Source of the DNA: Hexactinellida sp. DTS-2022
Taxonomy: Eukaryota > Porifera > Hexactinellida
Direction: 5' to 3'
Length of the DNA: 64,000 nt
Assembly: GCA_028753945.1 (NCBI GenBank)
Contig: JAPNXP010000002.1
Location: 7,874,001 to 7,938,000 of the forward strand
In this document: positions 1-10,016 of the stretch, in pieces
Layout of the letters: the number at the start of each line of letters is the position of its first letter
Numbering within the stretch: the stretch's first letter is position 1
Notes under the pieces: model-generated
What the model saw: the letters and a program-made list of their open reading frames with translations, nothing else
Databases searched by the model: none
What the model was told of the DNA's origin: nothing
Made by a program: the position numbers and the translations under genes

Positions 1-1138
1 TAATTTTCAATTAGAAAATAGAAGACTACTCGATCTCACAGGTGGAATCAATATAATTATCACAGTTGAAACAATAGAATTAGATTTAAGGCCGCACTAT
101 ACTGCATATGAGAAAATGAGTTAAACTCGTTTTCCTATTTGTTTCACACTGGAAGATAATCTGGCAAATTTTTTTAGAATTCTGAGTAGATTTGAAGTCA
201 GTAGGGCTCTGTAAACCAGGAATTCTCTGCTATACAGCCAATTTCGGACGAAAGTTTAAATTACGGACCCACAATGGTGGTCAGATAAATTGAGATTCGA
301 TTGTTTTTGGATAGTACCCCCCAAAGTATACATACATTTCAAATTTCAAGTGAATCTGAGCAATAGTTTTGCTGTAGCGACCTTTATAAAATCCGGGAAT
401 GTGATGGATATCATGGAGGGAGACATTTTCAAATGGGTTAAAAAGTTTGTAGGCTGGCACAGCCATATTGTTAGTTCAATTTCGTTGTTATTCATGCATT
501 AGTATATTTACATATATATTTAGGGCGTAAGACAAAATTTTCAACATTTCAATAAAAAAATTCAGTGTTATAGTCATTTGAAGTCAGTTTTGGACTGTCA
601 ATGTGCCAAGTCTGACTTCAAAGGGCTGGAACTCTGAAAGTACGCATTGTAAAGTTTAGATCAAGGGTCATTCCCAAATTAAATATATATTCATTAGTCT
701 ACACTTGGTTTCAAACAATTTGGATAAAAACTGTGAACGCTCTTGCAATTAAAACTTTGTGACTTTTAAACTCATTGGGTGGTCCTTTCACATTTCCATT
801 CTGAATCTCAGAAACCCGTTGATCAATAAAGAAAATTTTGAGTGCAAAAGGCTCGCAATACCCGGTTTCCTATCCCTCCATAATACATTTTATGACCCTA
901 ACTCGCACAATTTTTCCAAATGACCATATATGGGCATATAATGTGCCCATTTTTGATGATTTTGAAATATTTTTCTCGAAAACTATAAACGCTAGAGCTT
1001 AGCACTAAATTCCTAAACACATCTTCATATCATCACAATGTCATACGCAGAATTATTGAATCATTTATCCTTATGGTTGCAATCCTATAGATTTGCCTGA
1101 TTTTATTCAGAATACTGGGAAATGTAAAATAAAAATAT
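1..1138. repeat. Dispersed repeat sequence, no gene
   Basis: No supported coding region. About 700-965 is an inverted, diverged copy of about 47165-47480; shared landmarks are the CCATATATGG motif followed by a TGTGCCCATTTTTGATGA-like stretch, and a stretch containing CATTGGGTGGTCC. Short open frames here look random in composition. The rest is AT-rich sequence I cannot assign. Confidence 0.5.
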
Positions 1139-1474
1139 ATGTTCTTTAGTCTAGATTTCGCAATTTTAGTCCAACTTGGTTGAAACCAAGTGTAAACAAC
1201 TGATATCATATGTAGTTTTATAGAAACACGAATAACTAAGATTTCACATGGAAACTTTCAGAGTGACATCCCTTTGAAGTCAGACATCGACTCCCAAATT
1301 ACGAATTGTTGACGTTTTGAGGTTGAATTTTGACTTCAAAGTGTTGTAACTCCGAAAGTTTAGATCCAAAATGTTAGATATTCGTGTTTCTATAAAACCA
1401 GATATCCACTCTGTTATTTCCACTTGGTTCTAACCAATTTGGAACAAATTTACAAAATCTAGACTAAAGAACAT
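1139..1474. repeat. Foldback repeat with roughly 100-bp inverted arms
   Basis: The left arm begins ATGTTCTTTAGTCTAGA at 1139 and the right arm ends TCTAGACTAAAGAACAT at 1474. The arms stay alignable for about 100 bp, with shared CACTTGGTT and ATTCGTGTTTCTATAAAAC blocks. The loop is about 130 bp. No coding capacity and no clear target-site duplication. Confidence 0.7.
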
Positions 1475-2258
1475 TGGTAGACGTTTGAAAATTGACCTTT
1501 TGATGATAATGTACACATTCCTAAGCTCTAAAATGGTCGCTACAATAAAAGTATTGTTCAGATTCACCTAAAATTTTGTACACTGGTATACTTTACAGGT
1601 TACTATCCAAAGACACACTAATCTCAAAGTCATTCTTGAGTATAGTGGGGCCTTAACACTTTCAATTGAACTGATTTGTTAGTAACAAAGGAAATTTACA
1701 ACTCAATTGTGGCACAAACTAAGCGCAATTTGAAAATTCGTGTACTCTGATAAGGTGTAAAATTAAAATTTCTATCGAATGGACACAAATTGAATATTCT
1801 GTCTCTATCTTGTGTTCATTTTCGAACATTAAACAGGTGTCCAGAAAAATTTGATCAAAAATCGTGACCCCAGGTGCACATCTATAAATCCCATGAGACA
1901 CCTGTCATAAAAATCCAAAATTGCAGCTGTGCCGACACATGTTCCTTTGTTGGCACTATATTTTGGTGGAGATTTATTGATAGTGCCTCAGGGCCGTGCG
2001 AGCCTATTTTACCTGACCAGGTCAAACCTAATTAGAGTAACATATAAAACATTTGTGTTAATGAGTTTCTCATTAACATATTTTTAGTAACTTTATTAAA
2101 AATCTTGTATTATTAGTGCACAGTAATTTTGATTAATTTTTCTGAAATATACGTTTTGAATGCAATTTCTTAATTCATCTACCATAAGTGTACAGAGAAT
2201 CCCAGAACTAGCGAGCTCAAATTTAAATTTGGGTCGTTCACGTATTTAGTCCAATGTA

Positions 2259-2371
2259 CACGTTTCCCAACCTTTTTCAGCCGTGGACCCCTATATAAAT
2301 TCCCTCAGTTTTTGTGGACCCCCTCCCATAGACCGTTATACATTCTGTGGACCCCAGGTTGGTAACCACTG
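2259..2371. mobile_element. Small hAT MITE remnant
   Basis: The right end GGTAACCACTG at 2361-2371 and a matching left region (TTTCCCAACC from 2264) form an imperfect inverted repeat, with mirrored GTGGACCCC blocks. The left terminal bases are eroded and no matching 8-bp duplication is visible; the right flank is ttctagat. Confidence 0.55.
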
Positions 2372-2470
2372 TTCTAGATGAAGTTCCCTTTTCAGTGCTT
2401 TATACGTATATTATATATTTAATACTAAATAACAATAATAATTGTTTTGAAACTCATCAGCTAGCGAGAA

Positions 2471-2700
2471 CCTGGTTAAATGACCAGGTTGACCTAGTTA
2501 TATGAACAGGTTGACCTGGTTAAATGAACAGGTTGACCTGGTTAAATGACTAGGTTGACCTGGTTAAATGAACAGGTTGACCTGGTTAAATGACTAGGTT
2601 GACCTGGTTATATGAACAGGTTGACCTGGTTATATGAACAGGTTGACCTGGTTAAATGACTAGGTTGACCTAGTTATATATATATATATATATATATATA
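2471..2700. repeat. 22-bp minisatellite followed by a (TA)n tract
   Basis: About nine copies of a 22-bp unit, consensus near CCTGGTTAAATGAACAGGTTGA. Variants swap TAAATG/TATATG and AAC/ACC/ACT. Each unit carries the partial palindrome CCTGGT...ACAGG. It runs into a 25-bp TA tract at about 2676-2700. It lies inside the hAT-like element at 1990-2782. Confidence 0.9.
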
Positions 2701-3230
2701 CCAGGTTGACCTGGTCAGAACCTGGTCTGGAAAAATCTGCCCAGGTTTGACCTGGTCAGTTTGCATTATTGGCACGGCCCTGAGTGCCTCCAAAGGAACA
2801 TTCTGTCTGCACAGCTTCAATTTTAGATTTTTTCGCCCTGTTATGAACGCCTCATGGTGTTTAGACTCATTTAACAAGTTGTCATGGGACAAAGCATCGA
2901 TTGTTGAATTTGAAGTTTATTTCCATCTTAACCATCTTGAGTTTAATGCCATTGACTAACTATGTATTGATAATGAAATATATTATTAGTTAATTATATT
3001 AGCAATTTTATCCAAGGTGAGTTGAGTTAAGTCAACAAATTCCTTATATTATATTATTGTATTTAATCTATTGTATAGTAATACTACAATGAAACAGAAG
3101 CCAGCTGAAAAGCAAGATTTAACAAGTTAAATCAATAGTTTAATAACTCGTAGTATCATAGTTTATTATAATAAATAACAAACAGATATATCACTAAAAC
3201 TTGTTATAAACAAACAACTAACAAGGTATA

Positions 3231-3398
3231 CAGGTAAACCTCTAAAATCGGCACCTCTGAAATACGACAACCTCCGAGGTACGGCACAAACCATTCTCCC
3301 GACTGACTTTCCAATATAAATAATGCATGTGGGAGCAACCTCCGAATATCCAGCACAAGCGCTGCTCCCAAAAGTGTCGCATTTCGGAGGTTTACCTG
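3231..3398. mobile_element. pogo/Tigger-type MITE with TA TSD
   Basis: Bounded by TA (3229-3230 and 3399-3400). Ends CAGGTAAACCTC and GAGGTTTACCTG are inverted repeats, with inner CCTCCGAGG and TTTCGGAGG blocks. Its 168-bp length and CAG...CTG ends with TA fit pogo-like non-autonomous elements. No coding capacity. Confidence 0.8.
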
Positions 3399-3499
3399 TA
3401 TATTTATATGGTTAAATTTGTTGATAGTATACAGTTGAAACTGGGTTTTTTTGCCCCCCCCTAAATGCATGGAAAAGAGGAAAAAAAAACCGATACGCA

Positions 3500-3630
3500 A
3501 AAAAACCCGTATTTAACAATATACAGTTCTATGAGGTTATGAAGAAACAAGGAGAAGCAAGGTGGCAAAATAACCCGGAGATGCAAAAAAATCCGTGGCA
3601 AAAAACCCCGATTTCGACTGTAGTATACAT
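3500..3630 (+). pseudogene. Fragment duplicated from the gene-like segment at 20.98-21.15 kb
   Basis: The translated stretch reads QFYEVMKKQGEARWQNNPE then QKNP, and matches the 20982-21242 frame (QFYEAMKKQGEARRQNNPI) almost residue for residue. Only about 40 codons are present, with no start and no continuing frame. It is either a dispersed transposon piece or a retained gene fragment. Function unknown. Confidence 0.55.
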
Positions 3631-3639
3631 ATGTTATGA

Positions 3640-4086
3640 GTAGAGATTATAAAATAGCCAGAATTATTATTTAGAATCGATATGTAAATTTAAGAAATTA
3701 TGTTAGTTATGGATTTTTGACTAATACTGACTATTGACATTTGTTGAATAACCTTTTATTATTAATAGTTCAGCTCTTTATAATAAGTATTATGTTTATC
3801 AGTTGCATTCACGCAACTTGAAGCGTCTTAGAGACTGACATCAGGATACGAATTATGCCAAAGCAATCTGCAGGGTATAATTGTATAGGTGGGCAATAGT
3901 TTAAACTCCGTTTTCATACTGATTAAAATGAACGGAATAGGTGGATTGAGGCAATGCCAAATAATCCAGGGAGTCTCAAAGATCGAAGATAAATCTTTGT
4001 GCGTGAATCACATTTTGAATTGTTTGGGCGACTGAGTAAAAGGTGGAAAGCAGCCAGTTGGACCTCCTACCGATTTAAATCGGTAA
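3640..4086. other. Unassigned AT-rich sequence
   Basis: No supported coding frame, RNA gene or bounded element was found between the 3.5-kb fragment and the truncated hAT MITE. Confidence 0.4.
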
Positions 4087-4287
4087 ACAATGGCTGGTTT
4101 AACAAACCACTGGTGGTTTAACAAACTTCTGATGCCGTAAAACAACACTAATATTAATAACAAATAATGCAACAAAAAATATAATCTACACATTGCCAAA
4201 TAATCCACAAAATGGAAGATTTGTTAAGCCTCCAAAGGCAATTTTTGGTGGCTAACGCCAACAAACCACCAAATTTGTCGAGCACTG
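4087..4287 (-). mobile_element. Truncated hAT MITE, same family as the one at 5768
   Basis: The right end TTGTCGAGCACTG at 4287 is the mirror of the left end CAGTGCTCGACAAAT at 5768. Shared internal landmarks include GGTGGCTAACGCC-like and ACGGCATCA/TGATGCCGT blocks. The other terminus and its duplication are missing, so it is a broken, inverted copy. Confidence 0.7.
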
Positions 4288-4320
4288 CTAATTAGTGATA
4301 GTCAATAAGCCAATATCTTC

Positions 4321-5365
4321 CTTACATGTGACTTCCTATTCGACTATAATACATTTCTTATGTCTAACTCGAGAATTTGAGATTATTACCATATATGGAA
4401 AGGTGTGAAAACAGCAAAACTCACATTCCACAAATATTCGAGATTAGGAAATATGACCAATGGACTCCCAAAATATGACTTCCTATACGACAATAATACA
4501 TTTCCTGTGTCTAGCCATGGCCTACTATATTATACGGCTAGATAAGTAAAGTATTTGCCATTTTATTTCCAGGCCAGTGTTTACTTTCTAATTGCTCGTA
4601 AAATAAATTACCTATTGTCATGGAATAAACTGGACTTAGGTTTTCAAATACGCTGGAAACATCTAAAATTCTTTTGAGAATGATTTCTCATCGGATTTAA
4701 CCACAATGACTTAATCAAATATACATACCCATATACGGTAATTAATACTAATTATGAAGTAGAGATTTGAAGTGGAGATAGAAGTAGAGATTCAGTGAAC
4801 ATTAGCTAAATAAGTCACAAGAACGGTCATTAAACTGACTGGGCAACATGTACGTCGTCAAACAGCACTTTTAAGACTTAGATTAAAATCTAACTATACA
4901 TTTCAAAAAAATACAAAACATATGGTTTGATAAAAATAGTATAATTATTCACTTACATTGACGTTGAAAAGAATTTGAGAGAAAGGAATGACATAATTTG
5001 TGACTGTAATTAGTATTTAACAAGAAAAATGCATTAGGATAAAAACGGCAAAGTTAGATTCTCAAATTATCTAAAAGATTAACATTTATTTAACATCATT
5101 GCCATATATGGGTATGTATATTTGATTACGTAATTGTGGTTAAATCCGATGAGAAATCATTCTCAAAAGTATTTTAGATGTTTCAGCGTATTTGAAAACC
5201 TAAGTTCAGTATATGCCATGACAATAGGTAATTTATTTTACGAGCAATTAGAAAGTAAACACTGGCCTGGAAATAAAATGGCAAATACTTGACTAATCTA
5301 GCCGTATTATATAGTAGGCCATGGTCTAGCATTAGCGGATTACGAGATATCAATAAGACACAATG
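4321..5365 (-). repeat. 158-bp repeat family copy carrying a foldback insertion
   Basis: 4321-4514 joined to 5325-5365 is the inverted counterpart of 44925-45260: ATTACCATATATGG, ATATTCGAGATT and a final CTAGCATTAGCGGATTACG that matches CGTAATCCGCTAATGCTAG near 44940. The 45-kb copy lacks the 810 bp in between and so serves as an empty site. Confidence 0.75.
4515..5324. mobile_element. 810-bp foldback element with 5-bp TSD TCTAG
   Basis: The ends CCATGGCCTACTATAT and ATATAGTAGGCCATGG begin inverted arms of roughly 230 bp (4515-4740 and about 5105-5324), around a loop of about 365 bp without coding capacity. TCTAG occurs at 4510-4514 and 5325-5329, and only once at the empty site near 44949. 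Element length and duplication are therefore fixed by comparison within the window. The superfamily is not identified. Confidence 0.85.
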
Positions 5366-5439
5366 GACCCAAGTTCCAGGACCCGAGCTGGCAGCCTACA
5401 GTCCTTAATTGAAGTAGTCTATGGAGTAAACAAAGAAAT

Positions 5440-7020
5440 TTCAACCCCCATTTGTGAGGTAGACTAAGTTGCGTCACCAGTGACCCCAACATGTGTAAAG
5501 TTGACTCTGTGGGGTCAATATTGACCCCAACCTGTGTAAAGTTGACTCCGTGGGGTCTCCAGTGACCCCAACTTGTCTGTAATGGACTAAGTGGGGTCAC
5601 CAGTGACCCCAACTTGTGTGAAGTTGACTCCGTGGGGTCTCCAGTGACCCCAACTTGTGTAACGTTGACTCCGTGGGGTCTCCAGTGACCCCAACTTGTC
5701 TGTAATGGACTAAGTGGGGTCACCAGTGATCCCAACTTGTGTAACGTTGACTAAGTGGGGTCTCCAGCAGTGCTCGACAAATCTGGTGGTTTGGTGGCGC
5801 TAGCCACCAAAAGTATGATTTAAGCCACCAAATTTTGACTTTGGTGGCTTAACTAATCTACCATATATTGTGGATTATTGACTTTATGTACATTATATGT
5901 TTCGTTGCATCATTTTTATTAACATTAGTGTTGTTTTACGGCATCAAAACTTTGTTAAGTCATCAGTTGTTTTACTAAACCGGCCGTTGTGTATTCTTTA
6001 GCCACCAGAAAATGTGAGGTGGTGGCTTAATTAGCCACCATCAAAATTTTATTTTGTCGAGCACTGGTCTCCAGTGACCCCAACTTGTGTAAAGTTGACT
6101 CCGTGGGGTCTCCAGTGACCCCAACATGTGTAAAATTGACTCCGTGGGGTCTCCAGTGACCCCAACTTGTCTGTAATGGACTAAGTGGGGTCTCCAGTGA
6201 CCCCAACATGTGTAAAATTGACTCCGTGGGGTCTCCAGTGATCCCAACTTGTGTAACGTTGACTAAGTGGGGTCAACATTGACCCCAACATGTGTAAAGT
6301 TGACTCCGTGGGGTCTCCAGTGACCCCAACTTGTCTGTAATGGACTAAGTGGGGTCAGCAGTGACCCCAACTTCTATAACGTTGACTAAGTGGGTCCAAT
6401 ATTGACCCCAACTTGTGTAAAGTTGATTCCGTGGGGTCTCCAGTGACCCCAACTTGTGTAACGTTGACTCCGTGGGGTCTCCAGTGACCCCAACTTGTCT
6501 GTAATGGACTAAGTGGGGTCACCAGTGACCCCAACTTGTGTAACGTTGACTTAGTGGGGTCTCCAGTGACCCCAACTTGTGTAAAATTGACTCCGTGGGG
6601 TCTCCAGTGACCCCAACTTGTCTGTAATGGACTAAGTGGGGTCTCCAGTGACCCCAACATGTGTAAAATTGACTCCGTGGGGTCTCCAGTGACCCCAACT
6701 TGTGTAACGTTGACTAAGTGGGGTCAACATTGACCCCAACATGTGTAAAGTTGACTCCGTGGGGTCTCCAGTGACCCCAACTTGTCTGTAATGGACTAAG
6801 TGGGGTCAGCAGTGACCCCAACTTCTATAACGTTGACTAAGTGGGTCCAATATTGACCCCAACTTGTGTAAAGTTGATTCCTTGGGGTCTCCAGTGACCC
6901 CAACATGTGTAAAATTGACTCCGTGGGGTCTACAGTGACCCCAACTTGTTTGTAATGGACTAAGTGGGGTCAGCAGCGACCCCAATTTATCTGGGGTCAT
7001 ATTTGACCCCACGTCGTCCG
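5440..7020. repeat. 41-bp minisatellite with higher-order structure
   Basis: About 30 units of 41 bp, each with GGGGTC...GACCCC as an internal short palindrome and a following spacer of two types (AAGTTGACTCC-like or CTGTAATGGACTAA-like). An unusual pair of units (GGGGTCAGCAG..., then TGGGTCCAATATTGACCCC) starts at 6351 and again at 6802. The offset of 451 bp is exactly 11 units, so there is an 11-unit higher-order duplication. Long open frames on the minus strand (5340-5735, 6027-6247, 6355-6660, 6806-7012) follow from the 41-bp periodicity and are not considered genes. Confidence 0.92.
5768..6066. mobile_element. hAT MITE inserted in the minisatellite, TSD gtctccag
   Basis: Ends CAGTGCTCGACAAA and TTTTGTCGAGCACTG form an inverted repeat, and gtctccag is duplicated at 5760-5767 and 6067-6074. 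The duplicated bases are part of the satellite unit, so the insertion is younger than that part of the array. 299 bp, non-coding. A truncated relative lies at 4087-4287. Confidence 0.93.
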
Positions 7021-7186
7021 TGTTGAGTTAATTAAAGAGAGGAAAATTGTTCTTCTTGATGGGAGCTGAAATGTGTTTTGTTTGATTGACAAGTCGATCA
7101 GTAACATAGGTGTCATACTGCTCTTCTCCTAATTTCTCAATTACGCACAGTGTTAATAACGGCTGGATTAGCAAGATCTCTACTAT

Positions 7187-8165
7187 CTAGTACAAGAATT
7201 CGCTTCCGTTCTCATTGAACTGGTTTTTCATTTCTTCTATGGTATTTGCTAGACTTTTCACATCTCGTGCAAACGCCAATTGTACATGTTTAGGATCCTC
7301 GTGGTGTCTCATATAATGTGTTCTTCTAGTGTCAGTTGCTGCTTCAAACTCTCCAATAAGTCTGGAAATCTCAGGTCCAGACACCATCCAGCGTCGCAGA
7401 GCAGCAGGATTCTCAGTTAGTCCTACGGCTCCACCATCATCTTTCACAGAAGCATTGTTTTGCTCGTGGGCATAGTCAATGGCAATAGCGGAAAATCTGC
7501 GTATTGTCTTCTTGACAACAAAATCCCCTTTGAGGAACTCGGAAAACACAGTAGGATAAACGTCCTTTAGTGTAACCATGTCCCGAAGAAGAACAGAGAT
7601 CCATCTAGCGTAATGAGTATGGTCCAAGACGAAAAACCAGGGAACGATCTTGGTGAGAGCGTCTACATGGGCGCCGAAACTCTCAAACGCTAGGGGGGGT
7701 GTGACGTAATATTCAAATGTTAAAGTTGAAAAAAACAATGCGTATGGGATAAAATCAATGTTGGATGGGCATAATTGTATAGATATATACATCATCAACT
7801 GAAATTTACACTAACTCATTATGAAATCAATAATTTCCCAATTTTCTTCCCTGACTTCTCCTCGGCCAGGGGGGGTGACACCCTCCCTGACTCCCCCACT
7901 TTCGGCGCCTATGAGCGTCTATGTATAGCTCGAAATCTTGCTCTCTTATGGATCTCACGTGGACCATCACTGCCATTTCCATCTGCAGGATTAACAACCA
8001 GAACTTGAACTGTGGATATAATTCGGCCCTATTGGAGCATCAATCTTCCAGTGACGAACTATTCTCTTCATCTCCAAAACTATTGCAATACTCTAAGTAT
8101 GCTTTCTGCAGAAGTAAATACATGCTGCAAGCTGTGATTTGGTGAGCTCGTGTGCGTGACACATG
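7187..8165 (-). pseudogene. Broken gene of the DHTHYARW / HEQNN family, function unknown
   Basis: Read on the minus strand from about 8165, the frame gives SRTRAHQITACSMYLLLQ, then KAYLEYCNSFGDEENSSSLED, an in-frame TGA near 8050, then RAELYPQFKFWLLILQ and VRSIREQDFELYIDA (to about 7925). After a roughly 230-bp interruption containing C-rich tracts and inverted GGCGCC-flanked sequence, the frame resumes LTKIVPWFFVLDHTHYARW and continues through FSAIAIDYAHEQNNASVK, AVGLTENPAALRRWMVSGPE to a TAG at 7187. A CCCCCCCTAG acceptor-like site lies at about 7691, so part of the interruption could be an intron. I recall this as a multicopy family in aquatic invertebrate genomes with no known function (from memory, not searched). 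The clustered invariant His, Glu and Asn residues suggest an enzyme-like or transposon-linked protein, but that is inference. Confidence 0.65.
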
Positions 8166-8177
8166 AACGACCCGAAG

Positions 8178-8625
8178 AAAATTATCTATTTAGTATATTT
8201 GGTTTGACTAATACAGAGTTGTGATAGATATAACTCAAATATATGTATTTTTTCGTAATCCATGGTTCATCAATAACAAATTTGTCGATTTTTTAAAAAT
8301 CATGTAACTTTCGTTTAGAAAATCTGATTTGTTCAATTTTTGAGATCTGATAACTAATAAGATAGTAGTCATTGTTCAAGTTTAGCTACAAAGGATTACA
8401 TACATGTTAATGGCGTTATATCGATTTAATCACAATGTATGTGTCATCACTTTTTGTCCGAATCCTTAAGTAAATTTTTACAAAAATTCTAGCATATTGA
8501 TATATTATTGTGCTCTATTTGGATTTTAAATTAATAGGTTCTAAATATTAAATACAAAGAACTACTGTGTATGCAATATTTCTGCAAATCACTCCGGAAG
8601 TCTACGGTTAAATAAAATATTAATA
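8178..8625 (+). repeat. Copy of a dispersed repeat shared with 11.3-13.5 kb
   Basis: Reads in parallel with 13055-13493, with long shared blocks such as TTTGAGATCTGATAACTAA and AGGTTCTAAATATTAAATAC. It is inverted relative to 11344-11590. It starts immediately beside the broken gene at 7187-8165, so its insertion may have cut that gene. Confidence 0.8.
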
Positions 8626-8763
8626 TTGTTTCGCATAGGAATATGTTATTTTCATATTAGCCCAGGAATGTAAAAGTCAAACCGAAGTTAATTCACTTTC
8701 AATTCAAATAGAAAGTGAAAATGGGATTTTTCTATTTATACCTTGTGCCCCTATGCTGTAGAG

Positions 8764-10008
8764 CAGTGGTTCTTAACCGGTGGGGAATCACCCACTAGTG
8801 GGGAATTGAGGATCCTCAGGTGGGGAATGGAGCTTCAGGCTAAAAAGTTTACAAATCATTAACAGTAGTTTGGAATGTTTTCTTGGAATTCAACCTGTTC
8901 AATTTATTGTCTTAAATTATACTTGTACTAATTTTTAGACTTCTAGGTTGAACTCGTACGTATATTAAACAGGTATTCACTGCTTCCAGACCATAACTGC
9001 AGTGTTGTCCAGACAAATTCTGAACTTCTATTGGGTTCGAGCGCCAAAAATAATTCGCACGCTCGCTACGCTCGCCCGTTGTTCATTATAAACATTGACA
9101 GGAGAAATAGTTTGAGATTCCCTTGACAAATCAAATATTAAAAATCAAAATGCTCAATCTAAATTTAGTGTGGAAATCATGAATCAATATGATTCTATAC
9201 TGATTTGAGCACCTCTGGGAAATCCGTGCGAACGGAGTTACCTGGGGTGCCAAATCCATATAAAATCAAATTGAAATATCGCCTTGACTTGCTTAGAAAA
9301 TTTAGATTGCCATTTTCAAGAAATATCCTTTGCATAGGAATAACACGCTGTTCTGCTGGTCCGGCTATGGTCGGAGTAGTTTTCATTTGCTTAACTATGT
9401 TATATTACAGGATGGTCTAGTTTGGCTGGACTACAGAAAATCTTTGGCCGGAGAATTTCCAAAGCCTTATTTTCCCTTGTGTGAAAAAAATGCTCTATGA
9501 ACATATAGCAGGGCTGTAAATAAATAATTTATCGTTTCTTAAATCAAATCATTTGAATTTTCAAATAATATCAAATCAATTGCCACTCAATATTCCCGTG
9601 AATTAATTCAAATTACATCAAATATTTGAAATATTTGGCTTGATTTACAACCCTGATATATGGTTATGTATTTATAAGTGTCACTGGAACAGAGGCGGCG
9701 CGAGGGTGGGACCAAGTGGGGCCTGTGCCACACCTAAATTAAGTGTGCCCCACATCATTGATGTCAGTGTGCCCCAGTTTAACAGCCTGTGCCCCACCTT
9801 TGACGCAATTGTGCCCCACCAGTGGCGGCTGGCTGGCGCCGCCAGTGCACTGGACTAATAACAATAATATTAAAAGAGATATTATTAAGTGTACCATAAA
9901 GTATATGAGCACAATTTACTTCTTAAATTATGTTCATATTTAGGTGGGGAATAGAGTAACTAGGTATTCCAAAGTGGGAAATAACAGAAAAAAGATTAAG
10001 AACCACTG
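8764..10008. mobile_element. hAT non-autonomous element, TSD ctgtagag
   Basis: The 1245-bp element starts CAGTGGTTCTTAACC and ends TTAAGAACCACTG, with ctgtagag duplicated at 8756-8763 and 10009-10016. TGGGGAAT blocks recur just inside both ends. No transposase frame. A second MITE is nested at 9690-9847. The TA in the middle of the duplication fits the Buster-type target preference described for hAT elements. Confidence 0.95.
9690..9847. mobile_element. Nested hAT-like MITE with GTGCCCCA repeats
   Basis: Ends CAGAGGCGGCGC and GCGCCGCCAGTG are imperfect inverted repeats. The flanks cactggaa (9682-9689) and cactggac (9848-9855) match at 7 of 8 bases. The 158-bp interior is four degenerate repeats built on GTGCCCCA, much richer in G and C than its surroundings. 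Confidence 0.7.
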
Positions 10009-10016
10009 CTGTAGAG

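Larger units (their letters stand above)
1990..2782. mobile_element. hAT-like non-autonomous element with TSD agtgcctc
   Basis: The ends are (C)AGGGCCGTGC and GCACGGCCCTG, perfect 10-11 bp inverted repeats. The 8-bp duplication agtgcctc flanks it at 1982-1989 and 2783-2790 (boundary ambiguous by one base). The relative at about 20.23 kb gives the empty site. The interior carries a 22-bp tandem array, a TA microsatellite and a smaller hAT remnant, and no transposase. Confidence 0.85.
1921..2820. mobile_element. Small palindromic MITE, split by a nested hAT-like element
   Basis: The ends TTGCAGCTGTGC (1921) and GCACAGCTTCAA (2820) are inverted repeats. The element is otherwise about 110 bp and is interrupted by the 793-bp insertion at 1990-2782. 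An uninterrupted relative lies near 20186-20270 and shows the joined sequence AATAGTGCCTCCAAAGG, which confirms the insertion. Confidence 0.75.

Noticed and set aside
5340-7012. Several minus-strand open frames of 60-131 codons in the 41-bp repeat
   Set aside because: They result from 41-bp units lacking stops in one phase over three units; frames change with each array variant and no start, domain or conservation is seen.
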